Source: Cyathus striatus (taxonomy: Eukaryota; Basidiomycota; Agaricomycetes; Agaricales; Nidulariaceae). Taken from it: a stretch of DNA of 64,000 nt. The notes below the pieces were generated by a model. The model was not told the DNA's origin. It did not search any database and worked only from the letters and a program-made list of their open reading frames with translations. How positions within the stretch are numbered: the first letter of the stretch is position 1; each line of letters opens with the position of its first letter. Location: the NCBI GenBank assembly GCA_025738555.1, contig JAOVFP010000005.1, positions 5,890,001 through 5,954,000 of the forward strand. Direction: 5' to 3'. Positions 21,459 through 33,411 of this stretch are shown here, in pieces. Made by a program: the position numbers and the translations under genes.

Positions 21459-21913
21459 TTATCAGGTCAAACTTCTGTGTGTGATCAATGTGTGATAGAG
21501 AATTGAATGTTAATAGCTTTTGGCCTTAGCAATTTCCCATACTTAGAAAATTTGGAAATCCTAACTAAAAAGCAATGAACGTAACATCGCAAGTCATATA
21601 CACCCCACACCGTGCACGTGTAAAATGTAACAACTAAATTTACCGCTTTCAAAAGCTATAGTATTATACCATACAACTATGGTTAACAGTAACGCATTTA
21701 AACGCAAAACCAATCATATTCCTTGAAGTGTAGCATGTAGCTTACAGGGCTGGTAAATGCACATTTTAGTCTTCCTGCGCGTAGAGAATACTACTCGCAC
21801 CAGATACTAGTTAATATGCACGAGAAAAATACATCTAATAGTACAACAGAAACCTTTCACGGTGCTACACTGATTACAGAGTCCAAACGCACACTCTTCC
21901 TCTTCACATTCAC
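21459..21913. other. Convergent intergenic region
   Basis: This is the 3' flank shared by the plus-strand F-box gene and the minus-strand gene at 21914. I see no ORF or RNA gene. Confidence 0.4.
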
Positions 21914-22638
21914 TCACTTCTTATCTTTAATCGGAAACTCCTTCCCCGTAAACTTCTGATACTGATCCCTAATAGCATCCGCAATTTGGTTATCCTTCAT
22001 CTGCTCGATCGCCGACTCGTTATGCTGCGGTCCTTGTTTAAATACGTGTTCTTGAACGAAGTCAATAGCCTTGTCCAGGCCATCTGAGGAAACGTCAATA
22101 GCTAGTCACGTTTGGATCGAATAAAGCGAAGCTCACCTTCTTTCTTCTCGCCCGACGCGCCTCCACCAAGCAGGTTATTGATCTTTCCTCCTAATCCCTC
22201 TTGCTTCGGTGGCTCCTCCTTCCCATGCAATACATCCCCGAATTTCCCAAGTAACCCGTTATCCTCCTTTGGCGCAGGCGTGGGTGCAGGTTTCTCACCA
22301 CTAAAAGCATCACTAAACTTCCCAATGAAGTCGGTCTTGTGCGATTGTGCAGGCCGAGCAGTGGAAGTCGAAGTAGCATTCCCACTAGATGAGTATTTCC
22401 CATTCTGATCCGTCAGGACCTCTCCTAACTTTGCAAGCAAGGCCTCGTTCTTCGAGGAGTGCGTGGTGGAGGTGGCGGTAGGGTGAGCGGGGACCTGCGA
22501 TCCTTGAACATCGTGAACGATGCTGCCGATCTTGTCGAATAGCCCTCTTTCCTGTGAAGAGGATGAGGATTGGTGGCTCTTGTTATCCTTGTTTTTGTCG
22601 TTGTCATCGAGGGAGAGGCTTTTAAAGAAGGACTCCAT
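21914..22638 (-). CDS. Small conserved fungal protein with repeated G-K-x-G-D-V-L motifs
   Basis: Two exons, 22638-22137 and 22083-21914, with a 53-bp intron (GTGAGC donor). The start MESFFKSLSL sits in a good context (CCAACCATGG). The protein is hydrophilic, rich in S, K, G and E, and built from loose repeats: GLFDKIGSIVHDV, ALLAKLGEVL, DFIGKFSDAF, GLLGKFGDVL and GLGGKINNLLGGG. The second exon gives a conserved tail, GLDKAIDFVQEHV and IADAIRDQYQKFTGKEFPIK. I recognise this layout from uncharacterised ascomycete and basidiomycete proteins of similar size. I do not know its function. It has no signal peptide and no membrane segment. Confidence 0.75.
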
Positions 22639-23297
22639 GGTTGGGATAAGTTTCAATGAGGGAATGGGTTGCTAGAGGTTGCGGCTTTGTGCTGATCTGC
22701 GGTCACAAGGGTATATAACGTATCGCTAAATGCTCTTGGCTCCGCGCCATCGATTGGACATCGATGTAGGCTATGCTAAAGGTTTGATATGTATAGTTAG
22801 AACGGATGCACTCAAAGGCGTGTCGCGATCTCTTTGTGTCAGTAGCAAGTCAGTAGTGCGCTGATCGCTGGACACGAGTTAGCATGCGATTACTGAGTAC
22901 TGCTTGCTTTCCATAGCATCGATGCGAGTAAGAATCTGTACTTAAGGGTATGTAAGAGAACCTCGGAAGATATAATACCCCTCGTGGCGCTGCGTATCAA
23001 GGCTGTCACTGCTTCTATCATGCGTTACTACTGCGTACGTACAAACCGCGTAAGTACTACTTTGTCAACTTCCACCTGATCAAGGGGGTTCTTGGGGGAT
23101 TCCGCTGATCGTCGAATAAGTTTGACGCTAAGTATTAAATAAGGATAAGTTGAATTATCTTCTCGAGTCCGTTTCTTTGTTCACTCTCCTCTTCGTCAAC
23201 CACATTCCTACACCTGTCATAATTCATCTAGGTCTATAAAGTTAGAGTTCAATTTGTAATACGAAAGACTCTCACCAGTTATTTGAGCAATCACGCA
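22639..23297. other. Intergenic
   Basis: No gene is supported. The first 150 bp should hold the promoter of the minus-strand gene to the left. Confidence 0.4.
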
Positions 23298-25244
23298 TCA
23301 ACATTCATCGTCGGAACTTGAAGTGAATGAATCGTTGGATAACTCAGAGTCTGCATCTGAAGACTGTGAACTAGACGACTCCTTAGGTACCCATTTCGGA
23401 AACTTCACTTCCAGCCCTATCCCAAGCTCCTCTCCGAGTGTTTTGAGTTGAGAAACAGCTGCCTGGTGCCTCCAGCACTCGATGGGAGTGGTACGGTGAT
23501 GAATGGAACATCTGACGGATACCAAACTTGCAGGAACAAGATCGGATGTCGTAGAATGGCGTTTCTCTTTAGATGTGGATCTGGAACGCATAATATCTTC
23601 AAGAAATGAGAAAATCTTGTCGCATTTTATACCGCGGCTCCTAAATTCCAGCTCCAAAATCTGCAGTGATGGGAGCAACGGACCCATTTTTGAGTTAGAG
23701 TCCCATGCCAGTTCTTTCCAAAGGTAGTCGTCGGTTGGTTTCTGGTTTATTATAGAAAGCTCTTCAAGATTCTGAAATTTTTCGATAGTATTGATGATAA
23801 GCGAGTCAGAAGTGTGCCAATTGGAAGTGCTGCCACATATTTGAAGTCGCTTGACGATGCTTCTCGATTCTTCAATCATAATGAAGAGACTTGAGACTTC
23901 CTTGCTCCTGCGTGTGTTGGTGTAAGAAAGTGCGATACTATTAAGACGTGGTACGCGAATAACTGAGCAGATGGAATTTATGTTTTGATCCGAAATGACA
24001 AGAGAACGCAGTAAGGGAAGCGTGATGATCTCGGTAGACGACGGTGGTCGTTCAAATAGTGTACGACAATTTCCTTGTACTGTCAATTCTTCCAGGACGA
24101 TCATGGAGGGTAAAGCAAAAAGAAGCGCATCTCCGCTACAACCTATAATCGTGAGTCTTCTTAGTTTACCCCAGGCAAGTTCCAAGGCATTCCTGAGATT
24201 AACGTTATAGAGATAGACTGCTTGGAGAGCAGTTGCGTTTCGAAAAATGCGGAATATACGACCTGAATGGCAGTTCTTCAGCGACAATACCCGTAGTTGA
24301 GTAAGACCCTGTTTTTGGATTGAGAATTCTAAAGAAGACAAAGTCATATCCGATATCCCATACATGCTCTCCTTTTCGAATGATAAAGAGCCCCAGCGAT
24401 ATGCGTGGTTCATGATATTATTGAATATACCATTCGAAATCTTTATCAGTGGCTGCACACGGCGAATGCTGATTGACAGTGGGTACGTTCCGGATAGTTT
24501 CAGGCATAATTGAATACGAGTAAGTGCATCCATCTGAGCACCGATCGGTTGCGAACTCATCATCTCAAACGAGCTCCATAGCGAAGGGGTACTCCGTATA
24601 ATGCTCCGCCAACGCACGCATACTTGCTGCAAATCTCCAATAGGCACTAGGTCTTCGTCTATGTTAATGGCTTTCCCGCGTACATGCATAAATATCTCGC
24701 TTAGAATTCCGTCTGGAAGCTTCCGTATCGGTGCGAGTAATGAGTTGTGAATGTCTCTGCATGCGCGGACCTTGGATATCTGAGATTGGATGATGGTTAG
24801 CTCAGCCTTCAGCGCTCGAATTGTGGCATCGCTAGATGAGACAATCTCTTGAATGATTGGCTGCTCTTGTGGGGCTGGAAAGTCGAATGAGCGAATGAAT
24901 GAGAGAGGGGGTATTGTCTGTAGTAGAGTTTTGCTGATTGTTGGTCCGGCAAACGAACCACATTGTGTACATGATAGTAAAAGCGTGGTCCCAACCGGAC
25001 TAACACCATGCGGTATAAGTACTTCAGTGCTAAAGCCAACCAGCAACTGAAGCCGAAGGACAGAAATGAAGCATACACTCACGTAAAGGTAAAAGTCTCC
25101 CCGATAGATTTTTGCATCACACTGAGTATGAAGGCAATACGAGGGTTTGACGATGTAGTTGGATGCAAGTTTGAGTCGGAGTCTTGGAATCGAACGATCA
25201 TCGATCATTGATCTTGTCAGCATAGGTCCATTCCCACGGACCAC
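23298..25244 (-). CDS. F-box protein with N-terminal coiled coil
   Basis: A continuous minus ORF of 648 codons. A short helical or coiled-coil segment (about residues 135-165) precedes the F-box (about 170-226), with LLAPIRKLPDGILSEIF and QQVCVRWRSIIRSTPSLWSSF. The rest is an LRR-like C-terminal half ending in an acidic serine-rich tail. This is the common F-box layout of Agaricomycetes, where the family is large. Such proteins are presumed substrate adaptors of SCF ubiquitin ligases. The true start is uncertain: a GTGAGT...TTCAG pair around codons 54-66 could mark a 36-bp intron, and a C-x2-C pair (SCTQCGS) at about residue 91 usually lies near the N terminus of relatives. It is paralogous to the broken copy at 34857-36251. 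Confidence 0.8.
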   Translation of the reverse strand: MVRGNGPMLTRSMIDDRSIPRLRLKLASNYIVKPSYCLHTQCDAKIYRGDFYLYVSVCFISVLRLQLLVGFSTEVLIPHGVSPVGTTLLLSCTQCGSFAGPTISKTLLQTIPPLSFIRSFDFPAPQEQPIIQEIVSSSDATIRALKAELTIIQSQISKVRACRDIHNSLLAPIRKLPDGILSEIFMHVRGKAINIDEDLVPIGDLQQVCVRWRSIIRSTPSLWSSFEMMSSQPIGAQMDALTRIQLCLKLSGTYPLSISIRRVQPLIKISNGIFNNIMNHAYRWGSLSFEKESMYGISDMTLSSLEFSIQKQGLTQLRVLSLKNCHSGRIFRIFRNATALQAVYLYNVNLRNALELAWGKLRRLTIIGCSGDALLFALPSMIVLEELTVQGNCRTLFERPPSSTEIITLPLLRSLVISDQNINSICSVIRVPRLNSIALSYTNTRRSKEVSSLFIMIEESRSIVKRLQICGSTSNWHTSDSLIINTIEKFQNLEELSIINQKPTDDYLWKELAWDSNSKMGPLLPSLQILELEFRSRGIKCDKIFSFLEDIMRSRSTSKEKRHSTTSDLVPASLVSVRCSIHHRTTPIECWRHQAAVSQLKTLGEELGIGLEVKFPKWVPKESSSSQSSDADSELSNDSFTSSSDDEC

Positions 25245-25544
25245 GAGGCAAGTACTTGAGTCTCAATCACTTACAATACTTTTTTGAGCGAGGTAAACTT
25301 AAGGTAACATTACGAACATCACAAACAGTTGTCGTGTATTTCATAGAAACATTAGCAACAAGACACAGTAAAAACATGAAGAACAGTAAGTTTTTTTTTC
25401 TGGTTTAAAAGGGCATTATTAAAGGCAACGATAAGCGTGAAACAAATTCTAAAACCATCCAAAAGACTGAAAATCCCATCTTTCTGAGCATATCAAACCG
25501 TTATTTCCAAAGGAAGAAAATTTCTAATAGTGCATGGCAGACAA
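25245..25544. other. Intergenic
   Basis: Short AT-rich spacer between two minus-strand genes. Nothing is recognised in it. Confidence 0.4.
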
Positions 25545-28219
25545 CTATTTCTGGTTAGGACGAGGAAGGGTGGGGAGAATCTGAGAGACAGTCCCGATGA
25601 TCTGAGGCGACTTAATCTTGATTCTGAAGGGGATTGTTAATGAACACCATCATGAAATTGAATATCATGCCCACTTACTCAAATGTATTGCCAGTGGTGA
25701 TACACTGTGAATCCGCAACGTTCGACTTAGCAGCCCCGCTAGCGTTTGATTCATTTCCCGACCTAATACAGAAGGGACCATAGTTGATGGACTCGTTATG
25801 ACGAGAGTAGCTGGAGCTGTTCTCATTGAAGTAATCTTTGATCGCACTGCTTTGCGATTCAACCTTGAGAGTGATATTTGCGGCGAGCAAGAAGGCTAAA
25901 TATTGTTTTAGTAGTGGGATCGTGTGAGATATAAAAGACAGCGTACCAGTGGGGTACATAGGGAAGAGATAATACTTCTCCAGGAATTGTTCACGTGTCA
26001 GCTTCTCTCCATTCTCGTCCGCAGGAGGTTGATAGCTCTCCGAGTCAAGGAGAGTCGCAAGAGTAATTGGTCCCGGGCTGATGCTGAATGGTGAAGTATG
26101 TCACTAACGTCCAAGTACTGGCATAAAAGAAGAATACGAACTGATTCTTCGGAGCAGGCTTCAAGTCGTGGTCATAGAAGATTTCTCCCCTCAACCAACC
26201 CCGATGAATATCGACTCGCATGCAGTCGAATAAAATTTCGACGCTGGCGTTTGAAAGTTCCTTAATGACACCGGCAGCAGAGCTATCGCTCTTGCTGTAG
26301 GAGCCACCAACCGACCACAGACCGAAATCACTGTATGAATTATCTTGACCAGCCTCCGCTGAAGTGCTTGTGACCACTGTGCGGTCGCCAGTCTCTGACC
26401 TAGTAATACTGACCTTGATCTGAGTCCAGTAATCCGCAGCATTTGTCACAGGAGCGAGTGAAGTAGCCGGAGAAATATTGAGTTCTTTGCAAATCGCTTT
26501 CTGGAGTGCATTGAGACTGTTACTCCCGTCGATCTCACCAAGCTGGTTCTGATAGTCAGCAATGAGATTGGCGTTGGTTTTGTACTGGTACTCGAGGTCA
26601 CTCTGCTTCGCGTGGTAAAGCTTTTCGACATTTTCGGTGGCGTCGTCTGCCTGTGCCGTAACCTCGAGAGCCTTCTGAAGTTGGTTACGTTTATTTAAAG
26701 CAGCTTCTTTCGATGCTGAGGAAGATCTGTATCGTAACATGTTAACATAACAGCGAGAAGTCTCTGCCAACCAAGCTTCTTACCCTGGTTTAAGCTGTTC
26801 CTTCAAGGCTCTCACATAGCTCAAAGCCGCATCGTGAACGCTCCTCAAATCCTCGTCAGTATCCTTTGCGACAACTTCAACAGTTGAACCTTCAATCTGT
26901 CGGCCCTATTATGGCAATTAATCTAGCCCTATCACTCGTAGCCTCATGGAAGTCTCACCGCAAGCATACCCTTGATAACAGCATTAATCTTAGAAAGTCT
27001 AGAAATATTCCACTTCAGGGCGTCGACACTAGAGGATCCGAATGCTTTCTCCTTTGCGAGGGACGCCCTGCCAAATTCACGAGATCAGAGACGTGCATAT
27101 CTCAATGATAAGGACGACATACCAATTGGATGGCGTAAGTTTAACCTTCTGGTACTCCACTGCACCGTCCTCATCGCAGATGCTGAGATTACGCATGGCT
27201 TCCTAAATTTCATGAATGTGGTAAATATACTACTGGCTCACTATCATAAGAATGAATCGTACCTTGCTTGCCTCGACACGCGACATGGCAGTGTTATTGT
27301 CGACGATGGAAAACCAGTATTCGGTCTCTTCCTTCTTTCCATTGGTGACCCAGTCCATGTACGCAGCCTGGCACTTGTTCCTATACGACTTCTGATTCTC
27401 AGCGACCCAGTTGTCATAAGCAATCCGTTTCTGCTCGTTAGTGACGTTCCTAGGATCATCCTTTGCCAAATCCAGAGCCTTCCTGAACTCCTTGGTCTTC
27501 TCCTCGAACGCTTTGGTATATTCGTTCTGCTTCTCGCGGTAAAGATCAATGCGGCTGATGTCGCGACCGTTGTATTTCACGTAACCGGTGAGCCATGCCA
27601 TGGCCTTCTTGTAGCGTTCAGCCTGTTCGCTGAGCTTGACCTTTGGATCGTCATCAATACCGGTTACCGATCCTAAAATCTCATTTTTAATATCTAAACA
27701 TATAAACAGGTTGCTATGCTCTGCTCACCGGCGGGGCATAACTTGCTCAACGTAGCGTCGTAGCTGCGAGAAACGGATCTCCCAGTGGGACCGAGCTGAA
27801 CGGGTGCGAGAGCAGGCATATCATCACAAAGAATAGCCTCGGCCAACTGAACGAAGCGAGGCGGGATGATGCTCTTCTCTTTCGAAATGTAATCCTGAAT
27901 AATGACGTTAGCCGAGATACAACCCGAATAAAATTATGCGTACATCGAGATTAAGAACCTTGCCTGGAGCCATAACAGTGAAGAACTGCTCGGGGGGAGC
28001 TGGAAGAGCTTCCCTAATACCCCGGCGAACCTGCATGGAAATTTCGGCAATACGATTGATTTCCTTCTGCTCAGGACGCCTGATCCTCTTGTCCTGTTTG
28101 GCGAGCTCCGTAGCAGCAGTGGGATTCAGACCCTCATTTTTACGAGGGATGGCCACCGTAGAAGAAGCGGGAGCAGCATTTCCATTGGATGTTTGGAAGG
28201 TGGCAGTTTCGTTGGACAT
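25545..28219 (-). CDS. Multi-exon conserved fungal protein of unknown function
   Basis: At least eight exons on the minus strand. The first (28219-27944) starts MSNETATFQTSNG and ends APGKVLNLD at a GTACGC donor. Further exons read DYISKEKSIIPPRFVQLAEA (27894 on), MAWLTGYVKYNGRDIS (about 27600), an alpha-helical coiled-coil section (about 26700-26550) and then SYSDFGLWSVGGSYSK. After these come RVDIHRGWLRGEIFYDHDLK and a final piece, IKIKSPQIIGTVSQILP, ending at 25545-25547. The protein would be about 650-700 residues, without signal peptide or membrane segment. The layout of a helical first half and a beta-rich second half with conserved tryptophans is one I associate with uncharacterised fungal proteins. 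I do not recognise a catalytic motif. Inner exon borders are approximate, and the exon around 26780-26900 is the least certain. Confidence 0.65.
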
Positions 28220-29722
28220 TGCTAAAACTGGTGATCTGGTCACAAAAGTGATATGTAGAGCGGAAAAAAAGCTTAGGCGGGAAGTACTGGTGTGCAGTAG
28301 CAAGATGCTGATTTTACTTGCCCAGAAGATTCTCTCTTATATATGCCCACTTCTTCACAAAGCCGAATCAATCTGCAAATTTGGGAGACGGAGAACTCTT
28401 GTTACCGGGCTCCAAAGTGGATTCTTGGGCGCGATGTTCCTCGAAAGGTACAAATTCTAACTGAAAAAAAGAAAGAGAGAACTGAAGTAAGCGTTAGGGG
28501 CTGGTACATTACTTCCAGTTCCAAACTATCACGTTAAATGTAAACATAAAACAACATTGGAATTTGACATCGGCGAAATATTGCAACCGCCTTGGAGGAT
28601 TCCTAGCTGGTAAAACCTTCAATATTCCAGCGTAACGGTTTCTATTCACGTTACGCGCTGGAGTGCTCTATAGGTACATAAATCAACTTGGATGAATATC
28701 TGAATATTTCAGAAATTCTGAAGACATTGCACACGCCAATAGCACCGAAATACTTCGTAGTCACCCACTGTAAGAGTTTAGGAGTCCCGGCTTGAGGAAC
28801 TACCTTGACGATCGCGGTAAGGAGAATTGTCAGGGGAAGGCACGAGCCGCCAGGTACTACATAGTGAAGTTACCGGAGAGCGGAGGTTTCCGGCCCGGGT
28901 TTATAGTTTGGGTTATGTAAACCGCCAGAAACCAATAGCGTTCGTAATATTTCACTACGAAATCCTATAAATGGTGCAGTATATCATGTTGATGATTTTT
29001 CAAGATTTAGACAATGAGGAACGCACCGGGTAGTCTTCCAAGGCAACAGAAACTCTACGAGCGCTACAGTCACGAAAAGGTGCTTGAAACTTTGAATGCA
29101 CTGCAGAAGCGCTATATGATTTGCGCTAGACACAGACTTGACACGTACTACCCGAATTAAGTGGCCGGTAAAACTATGAAAAAAGGAAGGAGGCAGTCGT
29201 ATTTCTCCAGATAGTTATTGCATGGAATGTCAAGCGTTGTATTGTATGTCAAAGAAAAATAATACAGGCACGGCCGAAATGAATGCGCCGTTAACTTTCG
29301 ATGATCACGGTGAAATCGAGTGGTCCTCTATTTTCGCTCCCATGGAATCTGTCAACGTAGATGACACAATATCTTCTATTTCTTCTATATATAACTTTAT
29401 CTAAGCCACACGGAGCAAGAAAACCCATCAGTGTGTCCTTTTCCATGCATAGCTGAAGAAATAAAAATACGAACCACTGCTTTGTATTCATATGGGTATT
29501 TGTTCACCCTTATCAGAGAGAAATCCAGAGGGAAATAAGATAGATGGAGATATCAGAAAGTACACTGAGGTAGCACTGAGGTAGAAGAGGGTATAGAAGA
29601 GGGCAGAAGTCAGGTAGGAGAAAACATATAGATACAGACATTTATCACTACTGAACGATAACATATTAGTTACATATCCCAAGTCACAACCTCAACACGT
29701 ACCTATTCCAAAACTATCACAC
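28220..29722. other. Gene-free stretch
   Basis: No gene is supported over 1.5 kb. A 60-codon plus ORF at 29222-29404 has no recognisable domain and no intron context, and is probably chance. Confidence 0.4.
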
Positions 29723-29968
29723 TCAAAACTCGTCCCTCTTAATCCTCCTCTCAAAAGTCTGCACATCAACCCTCAACACCCCTTCCTCGCTTTTCAAATG
29801 TGCGAGAATTGGATCTTCCTGGGTGACCCATGTCTCTTTAGGCACCGAGAACAGCTGGACATCGGCGAGCTGCCCTACTTGACCTATATGTGTGAGGGAA
29901 GGATTTTTGTTTACGATTGACGTGGGGGTAGTGGATGGGGAGAGGGTTATTGCTAGTTGAACGGACAT
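29723..29968 (-). CDS. Small protein MSVQ (intact founder copy)
   Basis: A single-exon ORF of about 81 codons starts MSVQLAITLS in a strong context (CCACCATGTCC) and ends RIKRDEF. It contains HIGQVGQLADVQ, VPKETWVTQEDP and EEGVLRVDVQTFERR. I do not recognise the family and no membrane or signal segment is seen. It is supported as a real gene by three decayed relatives in the window (31846, 38405 and 39159) that conserve the protein rather than only the DNA. Two of these also lie next to RING genes. It is divergent from the RING gene at 30260, sharing a 290-bp upstream region. Confidence 0.65.
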   Translation of the reverse strand: MSVQLAITLSPSTTPTSIVNKNPSLTHIGQVGQLADVQLFSVPKETWVTQEDPILAHLKSEEGVLRVDVQTFERRIKRDEF

Positions 29969-30259
29969 GGTGGTGAAAGGAAGGAAGCACAACGCATGCG
30001 AAACGCCTACACACTCCATAAGCGCTGGGAATTTAATTGATAAGCGGTTATATCACGTGAAACGCAAACCTCACAATCAGTGAGTCAGGTGTTGTGTTTG
30101 ACTCAATTAACTTAGGTATCTTATCTATTATAGCCAAATGTTATTAATTAGAGTTATTCGGCTGGAAACTTCAACTACAGCCTCATGCAAACCTTGTGCA
30201 TCATGCCAGGCCTAACCAGAATCTATTGCTCTTCACAATTTTCAACATAGTATACAATC

Positions 30260-31484
30260 ATGGTCAAAGTAGAATGTCAAGTCTGCACGAGCTATTTCTC
30301 TCCCATCATCACCCCTTCCTCAAATTCGTCAAATGACGACTCTACAGAAACATCAACTCCATTCCTTTTCTTCCCTTGCGGTACGTTCTATTCCACCTCA
30401 AAATTTCACGTTAAATCGAAAACCAACAAGGCCATGGAATGTGTAAAACCTGCATAACACAAGACGCCAACTTCCGCAGTACATGTCACACATGTCGCCG
30501 ACCGAAAGGAAAACATCCTATCCAGCTTTTTGTTGATTTCGTCTCGGACGAAGATGTGCCCGTTCCGGAGAGATGGGCTGAGACTGTGACGATGGAAATA
30601 GGAAATATAAAGGAAGACGCACCTGAGACCAGTGTGAAGCATGTCATCAAAGAGATTCGTGGGGTCGTGCAAAAGGAGTCGATGGAGGGCGGTTTTAATA
30701 ACGAAGTATTGGTGCGTATATTACACATTTCAATTATTCAACCCGACATTTATTTAAACGTATGGTGCGAATAGGAGCAATTACTTAAAGCAGCGAAAAA
30801 CTTAGAGAAGCGTATTTTGCCCGTATTCCACGAGCGCGACCAACTCAAGAACGTTAATTCCCTCCTTAAAAAACAAACTGTCGCCCTGAAGGAAACTTTA
30901 TCTGCGAAGGACTCCACTATAAAATGCCTCCAAAATAAAGTCAAAGTTCTGGATCAGCAAGCTGCGAGTGAATCACAGCTCCGGAGTAAAAGGGATATAG
31001 AGCACCTAGCTGTTGTGGGACGGCTGGCAGCTGAGACTCAGGACCATCGGAAGTTACAGAAGGCATATTGTGAAATGGAGTCTGAGGTTAAGCAATTAAA
31101 AGAGAAGAATGACGACTTTGCGAAACATGTGTGTGCTCTTACATATTATTACGCGCCGATACTTATCGGCGATTCTAGATAATCACTCTCCAGCGTAAGA
31201 ATAAGGAATTTATCAAGTACAAACTACAACACGAGGAAGACCAAAAAAGCAGGGAGAGAGCAGAGAAGGAGCGGGATGTTACTGAGCTTAAGTGGGTAAA
31301 GAAAAGAGAGGCTCATAAGTTGCTGCAAAAGAAATACGCGTTATTGAAGGTTGAGATTATGAAGTTGACGGAGGAGAAGAATTGGTTTGAGGAGCAGGTT
31401 AAATGCGGATTAGGCGGTGAGTTAAGTTTGGATTTGAAGGATGAGAGTTGTGTCGAGGTGCATTGCATTGATGCTAGTTTCTAA
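30260..31484 (+). CDS. RING finger/coiled-coil protein, copy 1
   Basis: Four exons: 30260-30380, 30431-30711, 30775 to about 31128 and 31194-31484. The RING finger is split by intron 1: exon 1 gives MVKVECQVC and FFPC, exon 2 gives GHGMCKTC and TCHTCRRPKG. Together they make a C-x2-C...C-x-H-x2-C-x2-C...C-x2-C array, as in RING-HC ubiquitin ligases. After PIQLFVDF come linker sequence and a long heptad-rich coiled coil, from LLKAAKNLEKRILPV to EEKNWFEEQ. RING proteins of this type act as E3 ubiquitin ligases, and the coiled coil would mediate assembly. No substrate can be inferred. It is paralogous to the copies at 32085, 36560-38128 and 45666. Confidence 0.78.
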
Positions 31485-31549
31485 ATTAACACATCCAATA
31501 AAATATAAATAAAGTTACAACTGGGTATAAAAATTAAACCTGTATAAGG

Positions 31550-31830
31550 CAGTTTCGGCTTCTTCCCCTCTCCGTCCTTTCCTTCACCTTCATCGTAGTC
31601 GTCACACTCCTCATATCCTCTAAACCTAATAATTCATCGCCCATCCCTTCAAGCCAATACGCCGCTCCCTCTTCAGCGCTTCAGCCTTCGCCCCAATCTG
31701 CTTCGTAGATAATCAACAGGCTTTCGCTTACCACCTGCATGTACACGTGTAAAAGCACATCCCGGATTTCGGTGATGCCATCGTCTTTTATTTCGTCTCC
31801 TCACTCGTTGTCTCCTTCTCCGTCACAATG
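31550..31830 (-). pseudogene. Truncated copy of the inositol polyphosphate multikinase gene
   Basis: The plus strand at 31553-31795 closely follows 33568-33800, the C-terminal part of the intact kinase gene, but with small indels and stops. Preserved words include CTTCAAGCCAATACGCC and TCCCGGAT(T/C)TCGGTGATG. Only the region around the acidic insertion and the helix before it is present, so it cannot be functional. It lies between RING copies 1 and 2. Confidence 0.75.
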
Positions 31831-31845
31831 GGGTATAAGAGGGTA

Positions 31846-31900
31846 GAAGTTCGGTATTACTAGTTGGACGGACATGGTGGTGAAGGGAAGGAAGCAGAAG
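31846..31900 (-). pseudogene. Fragment of MSVQ small gene
   Basis: The minus strand reads ACCACCATGTCCGTCCAACT then AGTAATACC, giving MSVQLVIP, the start of the small gene at 29723-29968. Its upstream flank (GGTGGTGAAGGGAAGGAAGCA on plus) also matches. The rest of the gene is gone. Confidence 0.65.
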
Positions 31901-32084
31901 GTGCTGGCCCCTGCGTATCATCACATGAATTATTTTGTTAAATGAATGCGTTCGTGAAGGTTCTTGACTTCAGAATCAAAGCTTTTATGTTTAATGAACT
32001 ACAGCCTCATGCAAACCTCGCGCAAACCATATGCTAGGATTAACTATAACCTCTTCTTCGCAACTTATTCTACCTTTATACACA

Positions 32085-33140
32085 ATGGTCAAAGTAGAAT
32101 GTCAAGCATGCACAGGCCATTTCTCTCTCGTAGTCCCTTCCTTGCCACACTCTTCGAGCCACAGTGACTCTGAGTCAGGGTTCTCAACTCCGTTCCTCTT
32201 CTTCCCTTGCGGTACGTCGTCAATTCTTTGAGTTTTCACTTTAAACTCATAACTACTAAGGCCATGGAATGTGTAAAAATTGCATAGAACAAGACGCAAA
32301 GTTCCGGAGCACCTGTCACGCATGTCGTCAACCAAAGGGAAAACCTATCCAACTTTTTGTTGATTTTATCTCTGAAGAAGAGGTGCCCACTCCGGAACAT
32401 CGGGCACAGACTGTTTCTGTAGGAATTAGGGGTATAGATGTGCGTAAACCAGCTGCAAGTGTGAAGCGTGCCGTTCAAGATATTCGTGGGATCATGGAAG
32501 AAGTGGGTAGCCATGATCATAAAGTAATGGTAGGCACTTTTCGTTCCGATGCAACAGTTACATAAGTGTATGTATGATGTGAACAGAAAGAATTACTTGA
32601 AGCGGTTAAAAGCCTGGAGGAGCATATCCTCCCAATATTTGTTGATCGTGACATACTAAAGAAGGAAGCTACCTTCATCAAGCAATCGTTGTCCGAGAAA
32701 GACAACATTATCAAGCAGCTGCGAAGTGAAGTTGACAATCAGAAGCTGCAAGTTGCGACGGAACGAGAACTCCGGAAGTGGAAGGAGAAACAGCACGAAG
32801 ATGCCATGGCGCAGTTGACGGAAGAGGTTGCGAAACATTGGAAGTGGCGGAAGTGGCATCGTCAACTGGAGATTGAGAATTACTGGTTGAGGGACCAGAA
32901 GAAACAGATTTGTTATCTTGACAAGTTTGTGTTACTTATAGTTAATTCTAATACTTACGAACACTAAATAATTCTTCTCTAGCTTAAAACAAAGAAATTG
33001 TCAAACAGAAACGGCTGGATAGATGGATAGACAGGGTGAAAGCAGGAATGGACCTAAGAATTGGTAGGACTCGGATACCCTCGCCAAGTGGGTAAAGAAG
33101 ACAGAGGCTCAGAGATTGATGCATCATGAAAACTAGGTTT
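32085..33140 (+). CDS. RING finger/coiled-coil protein, copy 2 (3' end decayed)
   Basis: It starts MVKVECQACTGHFS and, after the intron at GGTACG, continues GHGMCKNCIEQDAKFRSTCH, ACRQPKGKPIQLFVDF and a coiled coil from LLEAVKSLEEHILP. The RING ligands are all present. Toward the 3' end the reading loses frame relative to copy 1. LAKWVKKTEAQRLMHHEN survives in another frame (about 33080-33135), matching LKWVKKREAHKLL of copy 1. The C-terminal third is therefore probably lost or altered. The gene may still make a shortened protein. Confidence 0.6.
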
Positions 33141-33411
33141 TCCATGCAAAGCATTGAAGTGAATTATAACGTGTTATTGTGAAAGCCGCCTTATACTGTA
33201 TGGCATATTTTCGGGGACGAAAGTTTTTATTACGCTGTAACTTAAATTGGTTGGACTCAGTATTATAGCTATATTTAAGACCCGATGCGACGTATTATAA
33301 TAATCCAGTGCTATACAATTAATTCTAAGCAAGTTATAACCATATCCTAGATCCTCTAATATTCAATGTAATAAAAAATAACAACAGGGTATACATGTAA
33401 ATAAATGAAAA
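33141..33411. other. Convergent intergenic region
   Basis: Lies between the RING copy 2 remnant and the 3' end of the kinase gene. It is AT-rich and nothing is recognised. Confidence 0.4.

Noticed and set aside
29222..29404. Small plus ORF MECQALYC...
   Set aside because: No homologue in the window, no splice context and no recognisable motif.
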